From AP-15 sp963755435 (lineage in GTDB: Bacteria; Pseudomonadota; Alphaproteobacteria; ATCC43930; CGMCC-115725): DNA of 64,000 nucleotides. Each line of letters begins with the position of its first letter. The first letter of the stretch is position 1. The DNA lies in contig CAVWJX010000019.1 of NCBI GenBank assembly GCA_963755435.1, positions 56,069-120,068 on the forward strand. Reading direction: 5' to 3'. A model generated the notes under the pieces. The model was given only the letters and a program-made list of their open reading frames with translations. It was not told where the DNA came from and did no database searches. Made by a program: the position numbers and the translations under genes. This document shows, piece after piece, positions 35,846-44,805 of this stretch.

Positions 35846-36997
35846 CTAGCCCGGCTCCTTCCAGCCCACGCCCGGCAAGCGGCGGCCCGGCGACGATCCG
35901 GCCAGCAGCGCCTGGTGGAACTCGGCTACCCCGGCATAGAGCCGGTCGGCGCCAAACCGGGCACCGGCGCACGCCGCCGCCTCTCCCGCCCGGGCGCGCA
36001 ACGCCGGATCGGCGACGAGCCGGCCCAGGGCCTCGGCCAAGACGGCGGCATCGCGCGGCGCCACCACCAATCCCGCACCCTCGGCGACGCGGCCATTGTC
36101 GCCGACATCGCTGACCAGCACCGGCACGCCGCAGGCCATCGCCTCGATCTGCGCCACCGAGGTGCCTTCGCCAAAGTCGGAGGCCAACATGAAAATGTCG
36201 GCGGCGGCATAGAGCGCTGGCATGTCGTCGCGGCGCCCGAGCAACAGCCGCCGCGATCCGGCCGGCAGCCGCTCGGTGCCGTCGCCGACGGCGATCAGCC
36301 ACACCTTCGGCCCGGCCGCCTCGGCCGCGGCCAGCATGCCGGGCCAGTTCTTCATCGGGTCGCTGCGGCCAACCGCGATCACCGCCACCGCGTCTTGCGG
36401 CAGCCCGAGCGCCTGCCGCATCGCATCGCGCAAGCCGGGCTGCGGATGGAATCGAGCGAGGTCGACCCCGTTCGGAAAGAATCGGCTGAGCCGGGCGCGA
36501 AAGCCGAGCCGCACATGCTCGTCGAGCGCCACCCGGCTGTTGTAGAGGATGCCATCGACCCGAGGCGACAGCCGGGCGCCGAGCCTGACCGCCCGCCGCA
36601 GCCGCCGCGGATAGCGGGCGAAATCGGGGACCGCGCCGAGAATGCCCCAGGCGAGCTTCGGGCGCGGCCGCAGCGCCGCCAGCCAGTTCGCCGCCAGCGC
36701 CGCCAGATTAGCGTGATAGAGCCACCCCTGAACGACCCGCGGGCGCCGCCGGCGGATCAGCCGCGCCAGCCGGACCGGCCCGGCCGCCAGGGCCTCGCCG
36801 CGGCGCATGCCGAGCCCGACCACCTCGACGCCGATCTCGGCAAACCGCCGGCGCATCGGGCCCTCGGAGAGGAGGCTCGCCACCACCGCGGTGTGGCCGC
36901 GGCGGCGATCCTCGCGGCACAATTCGAGAAGCAATGCCTCGGCGCCGCCGAGTTCGAGGCCGGTGATCACGTGGACCACCGGGCAATCGGCGGTCAA
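35846..36997 (-). CDS. Family 4 glycosyltransferase
   Basis: A 383-residue GT-B retaining glycosyltransferase. The N-terminal VVHVITGLELGGAEALLLEL and VVQGWLYHANLAALAANWL are typical acceptor-domain motifs; FFPNGVDLARFHP, VIAVGRSDPMKNWPGML and FMLASDFGEGTSVAQIEAMACG followed by PVLVSDVGDN are donor-domain motifs including the E-x7-E region. The chosen start is TTG 36997; the ribosome site is poor and a GTG a few codons downstream is possible. It faces the same way as the RgpF and GT genes downstream, so a surface-glycan operon (36997 to 33589) is likely. Confidence 0.82.
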   Translation of the reverse strand: MTADCPVVHVITGLELGGAEALLLELCREDRRRGHTAVVASLLSEGPMRRRFAEIGVEVVGLGMRRGEALAAGPVRLARLIRRRRPRVVQGWLYHANLAALAANWLAALRPRPKLAWGILGAVPDFARYPRRLRRAVRLGARLSPRVDGILYNSRVALDEHVRLGFRARLSRFFPNGVDLARFHPQPGLRDAMRQALGLPQDAVAVIAVGRSDPMKNWPGMLAAAEAAGPKVWLIAVGDGTERLPAGSRRLLLGRRDDMPALYAAADIFMLASDFGEGTSVAQIEAMACGVPVLVSDVGDNGRVAEGAGLVVAPRDAAVLAEALGRLVADPALRARAGEAAACAGARFGADRLYAGVAEFHQALLAGSSPGRRLPGVGWKEPG

Positions 36998-37040
36998 CCG
37001 GTGCGGCCGCGGCGACCGCCTGCGACCGCCCGGCGGGCGG

Positions 37041-38423
37041 TCACGCTGCCGCTCCCGGCGGGGCGGCGGCGAGCAGCGCGGTCAGGTCGGAGGTCCGCCC
37101 GACTTGGCGAAAATTATGGATCAGCGCGAGGCTTGCCTCGATCCGCTCGCCGGAAAGCCCGGCCTGCGGCGCCAGGGCGCGGTACTTGGCGTCGATATCG
37201 GCCCAGGCGATGCCGAGCATTCCGGCACCCTTTGGCGCGTAAACCGTGCTGGTGGCCGATCTGCCGTCGGTGGCCCGGATCGTCACCGTGGCGCCTTGCC
37301 GGTAGCGCCCCGCATCGGCCGCGGGCGGCGGCCCGACCCGCACCCGGTCGATCAGCCGATGGATCACCGGATCGCCGATCTTGGCCGCGCTCGCGTGCGC
37401 CCACGAAAAACTGCGATCGGCGGCGCCGGCAGCGAGAAAATAGGCCGGGCTGTGCGCCATGCCGATCAGTTCGGCCGGATGCAGCGGTTCGGCGAGAGCG
37501 GCGACGCCGGGGCGCGACAGGGTGATGCTGTCGATCTCCTCGGGGGCGAAGCCTGCCTCGCGCGCGGCGTTGCCAGCCGCCTCGGCCAGCGCATGATGCG
37601 GGTGACCGCCGGGTACGAGCTTGACCGCCATGTCGGTGACAATATCCCATGACCGCCCGAGATCGCGGAGAAGGTCGGCCGCGGCAGCGGCCGGGTCGAC
37701 CGCGCCATAGACCGCGAAAAAGCCCTGCCGCGCTTCGAGGATGCCGAGTTCGGCCTTGAAGCCGCGCTCGGCCGCGAGTGCCGCCTCGATCCCCAGCTTG
37801 GCCGCCAGCCCGGCGTGGTATTCGCGCGCTACGCTGGTGTTGGCCGCGGCGGCGAGGCCGCCGATCGAAGTCGCCGACAACGCGATCGCCTGGGCCATGC
37901 GCTCGCTATCGAGCCGCAACAGCCGGGCGGCGGCGACCGCGGCGGCAAAAATCGCCACCAGGCAGCCGTGAAAGCCCTGGCGACGAAAACCCGGCGTGAT
38001 CGCCTCGCCGATCCGCCCCGCCGCCTCGTAGCCGAGCACCATCGCCGCCAGCACGTCTTCGCCGCCGGCGCCGGTGCGCTCGGCCAAAGCGAGGCTCGTC
38101 GCCGTCAACGGCGTGCCGCAGTGGACGATGTTGCGCAGATCGCTGTCGTCGCAGGCCGCGGCGTCGCTCATCACCGCATTGACCTGGGCCGCCTCGGCGA
38201 GCGGCAGCTTGACGCCGGCCTCGAACCACACCGCGGCGTCGGGCCGGCCGCCCCGGTCGCAGGCCAGATCGCGGATGATCGCGGCCGATTCGAGCCCGCG
38301 GCCAAACGCGGCGCTGGCAATCGTGCTGGCGATCAGCATCGCCGCATGATCGATCGTCTGCGCCGGCAGGTCGGCGGCGGCGGTCCGGGCCAGAAACCCG
38401 GCCAGTTCGCGGGCGACGGTCAT
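37041..38423 (-). CDS. MmgE/PrpD family protein
   Basis: A 460-residue protein of the MmgE/PrpD superfamily, which includes 2-methylcitrate dehydratase, cis-aconitate decarboxylase and other tricarboxylate or aliphatic acid lyases. MTVARELAGFLARTAAADLP, VNAVMSDAAACDDSDLRNIV (replacing the usual DDTH), VLAAMVLGYEAAGRIGEAI, RRQGFHGCLVAIFAAAVAAA, KLVPGGHPHHALAEAA and the C-terminal substrate domain are seen. No methylcitrate synthase is adjacent, so a propionate role is not supported. It follows a gene of unknown function by 9 bp and is probably co-transcribed with it. Confidence 0.84.
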   Translation of the reverse strand: MTVARELAGFLARTAAADLPAQTIDHAAMLIASTIASAAFGRGLESAAIIRDLACDRGGRPDAAVWFEAGVKLPLAEAAQVNAVMSDAAACDDSDLRNIVHCGTPLTATSLALAERTGAGGEDVLAAMVLGYEAAGRIGEAITPGFRRQGFHGCLVAIFAAAVAAARLLRLDSERMAQAIALSATSIGGLAAAANTSVAREYHAGLAAKLGIEAALAAERGFKAELGILEARQGFFAVYGAVDPAAAAADLLRDLGRSWDIVTDMAVKLVPGGHPHHALAEAAGNAAREAGFAPEEIDSITLSRPGVAALAEPLHPAELIGMAHSPAYFLAAGAADRSFSWAHASAAKIGDPVIHRLIDRVRVGPPPAADAGRYRQGATVTIRATDGRSATSTVYAPKGAGMLGIAWADIDAKYRALAPQAGLSGERIEASLALIHNFRQVGRTSDLTALLAAAPPGAAA

Positions 38424-38432
38424 CGGCGTCCC

Positions 38433-39005
38433 CTAGTGCTGCTCGGTCCAGCTTTCCGAGAACGCCAGCGCGCAGGTGCTGAACGGCCGCCCCTCGCGCT
38501 CGATCGGCCAGGGCTGGCCGGCGGCGTCGCTGCCGTCGACCGTGAGCCGCGCGCCGAGCGCCGGGATCAACAGGCTGCACACCCCATAGCGCCGGCCGCC
38601 CTCGTTGGGCTGGGTATGGATCAGCATCGGATCGCCGATATCGTACCAGGTGAGGCTGATATCCTGGTCGCTCGACACCACCCGTTCGGTCCAGAAATAG
38701 TGCGGGTCGCCCGATTTGACGAACTCGGCGTCGGTGACCGGGATCGCCGTATCGGCGGTCTCGGGGTTGAGCATGCCCTGCACCGTCGCCTGCAGCCAGC
38801 GCGCCATCGCGATATTGTCGGAATAGATCCGCCAGCGGTCGTCGGTCAGCTCGCTCTTCAGATAGAGCACATGCCCCGGCCCCTTCGGGCAGGCGATGAT
38901 GCGCCAGAAGCTGGCATTCGTCGTCTGCGGCCCGCCGGCGGCGGCGGCGAGGCGGATAAACGGATTTTCGCCGGTCAGGATCACCCGGTTTGGGTCGGCG
39001 GCCAT
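38433..39005 (-). CDS. Conserved hypothetical protein
   Basis: A 190-residue soluble protein that I do not recognise. It contains several Trp/Tyr-rich strands (ASFWRIIACPKGPGHVLYLK, DRWRIYSDNIAMARWLQATV, HYFWTERVVSSDQDISLTWY) and a C-terminal RYGVCSLLIPALGARLTVDG then ALAFSESWTEQH. The spacing suggests a compact beta-rich domain. GGGAGGAACT precedes the ATG. It lies directly upstream of, and is likely co-transcribed with, the MmgE/PrpD gene, so it may act on or bind the same metabolite. No catalytic motif could be named. Confidence 0.68.
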   Translation of the reverse strand: MAADPNRVILTGENPFIRLAAAAGGPQTTNASFWRIIACPKGPGHVLYLKSELTDDRWRIYSDNIAMARWLQATVQGMLNPETADTAIPVTDAEFVKSGDPHYFWTERVVSSDQDISLTWYDIGDPMLIHTQPNEGGRRYGVCSLLIPALGARLTVDGSDAAGQPWPIEREGRPFSTCALAFSESWTEQH

Positions 39006-39108
39006 GGCGAGTTCCTCCCTGGCAATCTGGGGTGCGCGATCCTAGTCGATCGCCGGCCACAGCGCCACGGCTGCGGCCGGCTTTCGAGGATCGGGCCGAT
39101 GCGCGCGC

Positions 39109-40956
39109 TCATTCGGCCGACACCGGACGGACCCGGAAAAACGACGTGCGCTGCCCCTCCTCCTCCTGCAGCTTCGCCCGCACCCGCATCAAATCCTTCC
39201 AGCCGATATAGCCAACGAGCCGCCCATCCTCGCGCGCTACAACCGGCAAGTGGGCGACATTGGCGGCGGTCAGACGGTCGGCCAGGCTCTCCAGATATTC
39301 GTCCGGGTGGGCGACCGTGAGCTTGGCCCCGGCCAGCAATTCGCCGAGCGTCGCGGTGCGGCGCGTTCCGGCCCGCCGCCAGCGCAGCACCGCCGGCGGA
39401 TCGATGACGCCGACGACCCGGCGCTCGGCGTCGACCACCGGAAAGCTCGGATGGGTGGTCGCCGGATCGGTCAGGAACCGCGCCGCGCCATGCAGGGTCA
39501 TCGTTGCCGGCACGGTTTCGACCTGGGTCGTCATCACCTCGCGCACCCGGGTCAGCGCAAACGGATCAACCCGGTATTCCCGCACCAGATGATGGCCGCG
39601 CCGCGCCACCTTTTCGGTCAGGATCGAGCGCCGCATCAGCAGCACCGTCACCGCGTGCGCGGTGCCGCAGGCGGCAATCAGCGGCAACAGCACATGCGTG
39701 TCGCCGGTCAGCTCGACGGCAAAAAAGGTCGCGGTCAGCGGCGAGCGCATGGTCCCGCCCATGGTCGCGGCCATCGCCATCAGCGCCCAGAAGCCCGGGC
39801 TGCCGGCCGGCAGAAACCCGGCGATCGCCGTGCCCATCGCCCCACCCATGATCAACAGCGGTGCCAGCACCCCGCCCGAAGTGCCGGAGCCCAGCGCCAC
39901 CGACCAGATGATCGCCTTGACGACGAGCAGCAGCAGCGCCCCGGCCGGAAGCACCTGGCCCTGCAGCATCGCCGCGATATTGGCATAGCCGACGCCGAGC
40001 GCCTGCGGCTCGAAGATGCCGCCGATGCCGACCACCAGGCCGCCCAGCACCGGCCACCACATCCAGTGGATCGGCAGTTTCAGAAAGCCGTCCTCGCAAG
40101 CATAGACGAACTGGGTCAACAGCCCCGAAAGCAGCCCCGACAGAAGCCCGATCAGCACCCAGGAGGCGAGCCCCAGCGCGGTAATCTCGACGGTGCCGGA
40201 GAACGGGAAGAGCGGGCTCGGCAGGTGGATCAGGCTGCGCTCGACCGCGGCGACGATCGCGGCCACCGCGACCGGGATAAAGCTGCGCGGCGTCCACTCG
40301 AACAGCAGCAGCTCGACCGCCAGCATGATCGCGGCGATCGGCGTGCCGAACACGGTGGTCATCCCGGCCGCCGCACCCGCGACCAGCAGGGTCTTGCGCT
40401 CGTTGTCGCTGACCGGCAGCATTTGCGCGATCAGCGAGCCGATGGCCCCGCCGGTCATGATGATCGGCCCCTCGGCGCCGAACGGGCCGCCGGTGCCGAT
40501 GGCGATCGCCGAGGACAGCGGCTTCAGGATCGCGACCTTGAGGTCGAGGCGCGAGCGCCCGAGCAGGATCGCCTCGATCGCCTCGGGGATGCCATGGCCG
40601 CGGATCTTGGGGCTGCCATAGCGCGCCATCAAGCCGACCGCCAAGGCGCCGGCCACCGGCACCAGGGCCGCCCACAGGCCGAGCGGGGAATGCGCCAGAT
40701 CGAGATCGGCCAAGCTCAGACGGCCGAAATAGGCAAGGTTCGTGGCCAGCCGGATCAGCCGGAGCAGAACCAGCCCGGCGATCACCCCGGCGGTGGCGAC
40801 GAAGACCGCGATCGCGGCGATCACCAATACCCGCGGGCCGGTGGTGAAATCGCCCAATCGGGCGTGGCTGCTGGTCGCGGATGGCGTTGTCAGAACGGCA
40901 GGTTGAGAGGATGGTATGTTTTTGGGATTGGGCGTTTTGGGGCGTCGGGGTCGCAT
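39109..40956 (-). CDS. CLC-family chloride channel/transporter with C-terminal CBS pair
   Basis: A 615-residue membrane protein. About ten to twelve hydrophobic helices span residues 40-440. The ion-path motifs are GHGIPEAIEAIL (usual GSGIP), GTGGPFGAEGPIIMTGGAIG with the gating-type Glu in GAEGP, and GSGTSGGVLAPLLIMGGAMG in place of GxFxP. Two CBS domains follow (about 465-520 and 540-600, e.g. THPSFPVVDAERRVVGVIDP and ANVAHLPVVAREDGRLVGYI), which bind nucleotides and regulate gating. Retention of the Glu is compatible with H+/Cl- exchange. It is divergent from a MarR regulator gene. Confidence 0.9.
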   Translation of the reverse strand: MRPRRPKTPNPKNIPSSQPAVLTTPSATSSHARLGDFTTGPRVLVIAAIAVFVATAGVIAGLVLLRLIRLATNLAYFGRLSLADLDLAHSPLGLWAALVPVAGALAVGLMARYGSPKIRGHGIPEAIEAILLGRSRLDLKVAILKPLSSAIAIGTGGPFGAEGPIIMTGGAIGSLIAQMLPVSDNERKTLLVAGAAAGMTTVFGTPIAAIMLAVELLLFEWTPRSFIPVAVAAIVAAVERSLIHLPSPLFPFSGTVEITALGLASWVLIGLLSGLLSGLLTQFVYACEDGFLKLPIHWMWWPVLGGLVVGIGGIFEPQALGVGYANIAAMLQGQVLPAGALLLLVVKAIIWSVALGSGTSGGVLAPLLIMGGAMGTAIAGFLPAGSPGFWALMAMAATMGGTMRSPLTATFFAVELTGDTHVLLPLIAACGTAHAVTVLLMRRSILTEKVARRGHHLVREYRVDPFALTRVREVMTTQVETVPATMTLHGAARFLTDPATTHPSFPVVDAERRVVGVIDPPAVLRWRRAGTRRTATLGELLAGAKLTVAHPDEYLESLADRLTAANVAHLPVVAREDGRLVGYIGWKDLMRVRAKLQEEEGQRTSFFRVRPVSAE

Positions 40957-41037
40957 GGCGATGGGATGTCATATCGCATCACGATATAATTCCCGCAAGC
41001 CGCAGATCGCCCTTCCGCTGAGCGGCACCGCGTGGCG

Positions 41038-41493
41038 ATGAGCGACAATAGAGGAGTGCGCCCGGCCGCGGCCGGTCGGTCGGCCCGTCCCGATCAGGCC
41101 GACTACCAGTTGCTCGCCGAATTTCGTTATCGCATCCGCTGCTTTTTGGGATTCAGCCAGAACCGGGCGCGCGCGGTCGGCCTGACCCCGCGCCAGCACC
41201 AGGCGCTGCTGGCGATCAGGGGCTTCAGCGGCGACCGTCCGGCGAATGTCGGCGATCTCGCCGAACGGCTACGGATCCGGCACCATAGCGCCGCCGAGCT
41301 GGTCGATCGCCTGGCCGAGGCCGGCCTCGTCGAGCGCAGCCACGACCCCGTGGATCAGCGCCGCGTTCTTCTCAACCTGACGGCGCGGGCCGAGGAATGC
41401 CTCGCCGGACTATCGGCGGCGCATCTCGAAGAGCTGGAGCGAATGGCGCCCTTGCTCGAACAAATGCTGGCCATGCTCAAACGCCGTGGTTGA
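41038..41493 (+). CDS. MarR-family transcriptional regulator
   Basis: A 151-residue winged-helix repressor-type protein. The pattern GLTPRQHQALLAIRGFSG, VGDLAERLRIRHHSAAELVD, RLAEAGLVERSHDPVDQRRV and LNLTARAEECLAGL gives the recognition helix, wing (DPVDQRR) and dimer helices. The start at ATG 41038 is chosen over GTG 41032 six bases earlier; neither has a strong ribosome site. It is divergent from the CLC gene with 81 bp between, so it may regulate that gene, itself, or both. The ligand is unknown. Confidence 0.85.
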   Translation: MSDNRGVRPAAAGRSARPDQADYQLLAEFRYRIRCFLGFSQNRARAVGLTPRQHQALLAIRGFSGDRPANVGDLAERLRIRHHSAAELVDRLAEAGLVERSHDPVDQRRVLLNLTARAEECLAGLSAAHLEELERMAPLLEQMLAMLKRRG

Positions 41494-41518
41494 GCGGTTC
41501 GGCCCGGCGTCGGGCCGG

Positions 41519-42412
41519 CTATCGCTCGGGCGGCTCGCACGGCGCCGGCGTGGCCGCGGCCAGAGACGCATTGCCGGTTGCCTCGCCGGAATGGCGGAAA
41601 TCATGCCAGGTCAGGGTGAACGGGCGCTTGAACAGCACCGTCCACAGGAAGTTGACGCTGTATTGCAGCGCCACCTGGAACAGACCCTGGCCGGTCAGCC
41701 GGCGGCCCGAGGAGTATGCCGGCAGCGCGAACGAGAACTTGACCGCGCCGACCTTGCTCATCCGGCGGGCGAGCTCGGTGTCCTCGCCGAAAAAGCTGAA
41801 ATCGGGGTTGAAGGCGTCGGCCGCGGCGAGCGCCTTCCGCAGCACGACAAAGTTGCCGCCCTGCATCATCGACCCGGCGCGAAAGACAAACCGCACCAGG
41901 AGGTAGCTGGCAAAGGCGAATCGGTAAAAGACGGCAACGACGATGCGCACCCGTTTCGGCACGTCGTAATGGATGAACGGCCCGCTCAGCGCCACCAGCC
42001 CGGGCGCGCCGGCGAATTCCGCCAGCACCGTGTCGAGCCAGCCCGGCGGCAGCATCGTGTCGGCGTCGATATTGGCGATCAGCCGGCCCTTGGCGGCGAG
42101 GCACCCCGCCCGGCGTGCCGGCACCAACCCGCGCTGCGGCTCGTGGACGATTGCGACGCCGGGGATCGCGGCGGCGATCTCGCCGGTGCGGTCGGTGCTG
42201 TTGTTGTCGACGACGATGATCTCGGCCGCGCACCGGCTGCGGGCGATCTCGTCCACGATCGAGCGCAGGCACGAGGCGATCAGCGCTTCTTCATTATAGG
42301 CGGGCACGACAAAGCTGATCGGCAGTTCGGCGGCGTCGGCCTCGTCCGCCCGGCCCGCCGCAGCCGCGGCCGTTTCCCCGCCGCTCGACGTCCCTTGCCC
42401 GGCGCCGCTCAT
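41519..42412 (-). CDS. Family 2 glycosyltransferase
   Basis: A 297-residue GT-A inverting glycosyltransferase. ISFVVPAYNEEALIASCLRS and AAEIIVVDNNSTDRTGEIAA bind the nucleotide, IANIDADTMLPPGWLD has the DxD, and FSFFGEDTELARRMSKVG has the catalytic ED. A hydrophobic C-terminal part (FRHSG preceded by LQYSVNFLWTVLFKRP) suggests membrane contact. The start at 42412 overlaps the stop of the upstream phosphatase gene (ATGA), so the two are translationally coupled; the longer open frame upstream belongs to the phosphatase in another frame. The acceptor is unknown; lipid or envelope glycan is likely given the partner. Confidence 0.86.
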   Translation of the reverse strand: MSGAGQGTSSGGETAAAAAGRADEADAAELPISFVVPAYNEEALIASCLRSIVDEIARSRCAAEIIVVDNNSTDRTGEIAAAIPGVAIVHEPQRGLVPARRAGCLAAKGRLIANIDADTMLPPGWLDTVLAEFAGAPGLVALSGPFIHYDVPKRVRIVVAVFYRFAFASYLLVRFVFRAGSMMQGGNFVVLRKALAAADAFNPDFSFFGEDTELARRMSKVGAVKFSFALPAYSSGRRLTGQGLFQVALQYSVNFLWTVLFKRPFTLTWHDFRHSGEATGNASLAAATPAPCEPPER

Positions 42413-43377
42413 TGCTGCAGCCCGGCGAGCGCCGGCGCCGCATCCGCCGGCTCCAGCGAGCCCTCCGCGCCGCGGTCTCCGCCTTCCTCGTCGAGCGCGA
42501 ACAAACCGGGCGCCACCCGCTCGCTCCAGCGAATGAGCTCGAGCCGGCCGTCGAAATGCTCGACCAGCGCGGTGCAGCTCTCGACCCAGTCGCCGGTGTT
42601 GCAATAGGCGATCCCCCCAAGATCGCGCATCTCGGCGTGGTGGATATGACCGCAGATGACCCCGTCGAGACCCCGGCTACGCGCCTCGTCGGTGATCGCT
42701 TCGCCAAACGAAACAATATATTGAACGGCGTTTTTAACACGGTACTTGAGGTAGGCGGACAGTGACCAGTACGGATAGCCGAGGCGCCGGCGCCAGGTGT
42801 TGAAATGGCGGTTGAGCCACAGCGCCACCGTGTATGCGCCATCGCCGAGCAAGGCCAGCCAGCGGGCGTGGGTCACCACCGCGTCATAGGCGTCGCCATG
42901 CATGACCAAGAGCCGGCGACCGTCGGCGGTGACGTGGATCGCCTCGTCGACGATCTCGACCCCGCCGAATTTCAGGCGGGTGTAATGGCGCAGCCACTCG
43001 TCGTGATTGCCCGGCACGTAAATCGCCCGGGTGCCCTTGCGCACCATGCGCAACAGCTTCTGGACGACGTCGTTATGGGTCTGCGGCCAATACCAGGATT
43101 TCTTCAGGCGCCAGCCGTCGATGATGTCGCCGACCAGATAGATCGTATCGGCATTGTTGCGGCGCAGAAACTCGAGCAGGTATTCGGCTTTGCAGCCGCG
43201 GGTGCCGAGATGCACGTCCGAAATCCAAATCGTGCGATAATGGTGAATGGATTGCGCCCGGCTGATCGCCCTGGCGCTCTCGTTGGCGGCGACCGAGGCC
43301 GGCGGCGACGCATTGTCCAACCCCCGGCCAAAAAACCCGTCGGCTGTTTCGGGCACGCGATCCCCCGTCAGTGCCAT
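42409..43377 (-). CDS. UDP-2,3-diacylglucosamine diphosphatase-like (LpxH-type) metallophosphatase
   Basis: A 322-residue calcineurin-like phosphoesterase. The metal site is complete: TIWISDVHLGTRGCKAEYLL, YLVGDIIDGW, IYVPGNHDEWLRHY, LLVMHGDAYDAVV and GVICGHIHHAEMRD. This subgroup resembles LpxH or LpxH2-like enzymes acting on lipid A precursors or other sugar-lipid diphosphates; the length is larger than E. coli LpxH. The first about 40 residues are variable. It overlaps the GT2 gene by 4 bp, which supports a joint envelope-lipid function. The 162-bp region 43378-43539 separates it from the divergent CoA-transferase gene. Confidence 0.85.
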   Translation of the reverse strand: MALTGDRVPETADGFFGRGLDNASPPASVAANESARAISRAQSIHHYRTIWISDVHLGTRGCKAEYLLEFLRRNNADTIYLVGDIIDGWRLKKSWYWPQTHNDVVQKLLRMVRKGTRAIYVPGNHDEWLRHYTRLKFGGVEIVDEAIHVTADGRRLLVMHGDAYDAVVTHARWLALLGDGAYTVALWLNRHFNTWRRRLGYPYWSLSAYLKYRVKNAVQYIVSFGEAITDEARSRGLDGVICGHIHHAEMRDLGGIAYCNTGDWVESCTALVEHFDGRLELIRWSERVAPGLFALDEEGGDRGAEGSLEPADAAPALAGLQQ

Positions 43378-43539
43378 TGCTGGGCTAAGGCTAGCAATAG
43401 CGTGTGACAGTTTTATGTGCCGCTAGATATTGAACCCGATGCGCCCGCCGACCGGAGTTATCCGGGCCGGTTGTGGCCGGCCGCACACGGGCGGTGATAG
43501 ACTTTGCAACAGCGGTCACAGCCGCGGGGAGAATGGACC

Positions 43540-44736
43540 ATGAGCCAGGCGCTGTCGGGTATCCGGATCATCGACATGACGCACAACCAGGCGGGGCCGG
43601 CCTGCGCCCAGATCCTGGGGTTTCTCGGCGCCGATGTGATCAAGCTGGAGGAGCCCAAGGGCGGCGACGTCGCCCGACGCAACATGCGCGACCGGCCGGA
43701 CAGCGACAGCCTGTTCTTTCTGCTGTTCAACGCCAACAAGCGCAGCCTGACCCTCAATCTGAAAACCGGACGCGGCAAGGAATTGTTCACCGCGCTGATC
43801 GCCAAGTCCGATGTGCTGCTCGAAAATTTCGGGCCGGGCGCGCTCGATCGGCTCGGCCTCGGCTACGATAAGCTGGCCCAGATCAACCCGCGGCTGATCT
43901 ACGCGACGATCAAGGGCTTTGGCACTTATGGCCCTTATCGCGACTTCAAGAGCTACGAGCCGATCGCCCAGGCGATGGGCGGGGCGATGAGCATCACCGG
44001 CTTTCCCGAAAATCCGCCGACCTTTGTGGTGCCGGCGATCGGCGATTCGGGCACCGGCATGCATATGGCGATCGGCATTCTCGCCGCCTTGCAGCAGCGC
44101 CATGCCTCTGGCCGCGGCCAGCATGTCGAAGTCTCGATGCAGGACGCGGTGGTCAATCTGATCCGGGTCAGCCTGCGCGACCATCAGCGCTTTGGCGCGG
44201 CGATGCCGCGGCGCGGCAACCAGATGGGAAGGGGCGTGCCGAGCACGACCTATCCCTGCGCGCCCGGCGGCCCCAACGACTATGTCTTCATCACTGCCCA
44301 GCAGCAGATGTGGCCGGCTTTCACCGCGGCGATCGGCCGGCCCGAGCTCGCCCGCGACCCGCGCTTTGCCACCGAGGAGGCGCGCTGGGACAACCGCGAG
44401 GCGCTCGCCGCGATCATCGAGGAGTGGACCCGCTCGCGCTCGAAGCACGAGGTCATGCGGATATTGGGCGCGGCCGGCGTGCCGTGCGGCGCCTGCCAGG
44501 ACACCGGCGAGGTCTTGGCCGACCCGCATCTCAAAGCGCGAGAGATGATCGTCGAGCTCGACTACCCAACCCGCGGCGCCTACCAGACCGTCGGCTGCCC
44601 GATCAAGCTCGCCGACTCGCCGGCCGAAATCAGCCGCCCGCCTTTGCTCGGCGAACATACCGAGGCGCTGTTGGGCGAGCTGTGCGGCCTCGACCCCGAC
44701 GAAGTCGCGCGCCTCCACGAAGACGGCGTCGTCTGA
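43540..44736 (+). CDS. Family III CoA-transferase, formyl-CoA:oxalate CoA-transferase-like
   Basis: A 398-residue CaiB/BaiF-family enzyme. The catalytic Asp lies in VEVSMQDAVVNLIRVSLRDH, closely matching formyl-CoA transferase (Frc) at this site. Other motifs are LSGIRIIDMTHNQAGPACAQ, LGADVIKLEEPKGGD and the C-terminal LGAAGVPCGACQDTGEVLAD. It is about 30 residues shorter than characterised Frc proteins. A true oxalate role would need an oxalyl-CoA decarboxylase, which is absent here, so another acyl-CoA pair remains possible. GGGGAGAA precedes the ATG at 43540. Confidence 0.82.
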   Translation: MSQALSGIRIIDMTHNQAGPACAQILGFLGADVIKLEEPKGGDVARRNMRDRPDSDSLFFLLFNANKRSLTLNLKTGRGKELFTALIAKSDVLLENFGPGALDRLGLGYDKLAQINPRLIYATIKGFGTYGPYRDFKSYEPIAQAMGGAMSITGFPENPPTFVVPAIGDSGTGMHMAIGILAALQQRHASGRGQHVEVSMQDAVVNLIRVSLRDHQRFGAAMPRRGNQMGRGVPSTTYPCAPGGPNDYVFITAQQQMWPAFTAAIGRPELARDPRFATEEARWDNREALAAIIEEWTRSRSKHEVMRILGAAGVPCGACQDTGEVLADPHLKAREMIVELDYPTRGAYQTVGCPIKLADSPAEISRPPLLGEHTEALLGELCGLDPDEVARLHEDGVV

Positions 44737-44805
44737 GGCGACGGCCCTAGCGCGGCCTCTGCTTGCAGGCGCGGCGCCCGGCCGACCGTCGGCACCGGAA
44801 CGGGT

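Noticed and set aside
39250..40989. Plus-strand open frame of 579 codons opposite the CLC gene
   Set aside because: Very rich in Arg, Gln, His and Asp with no motifs; antisense shadow.
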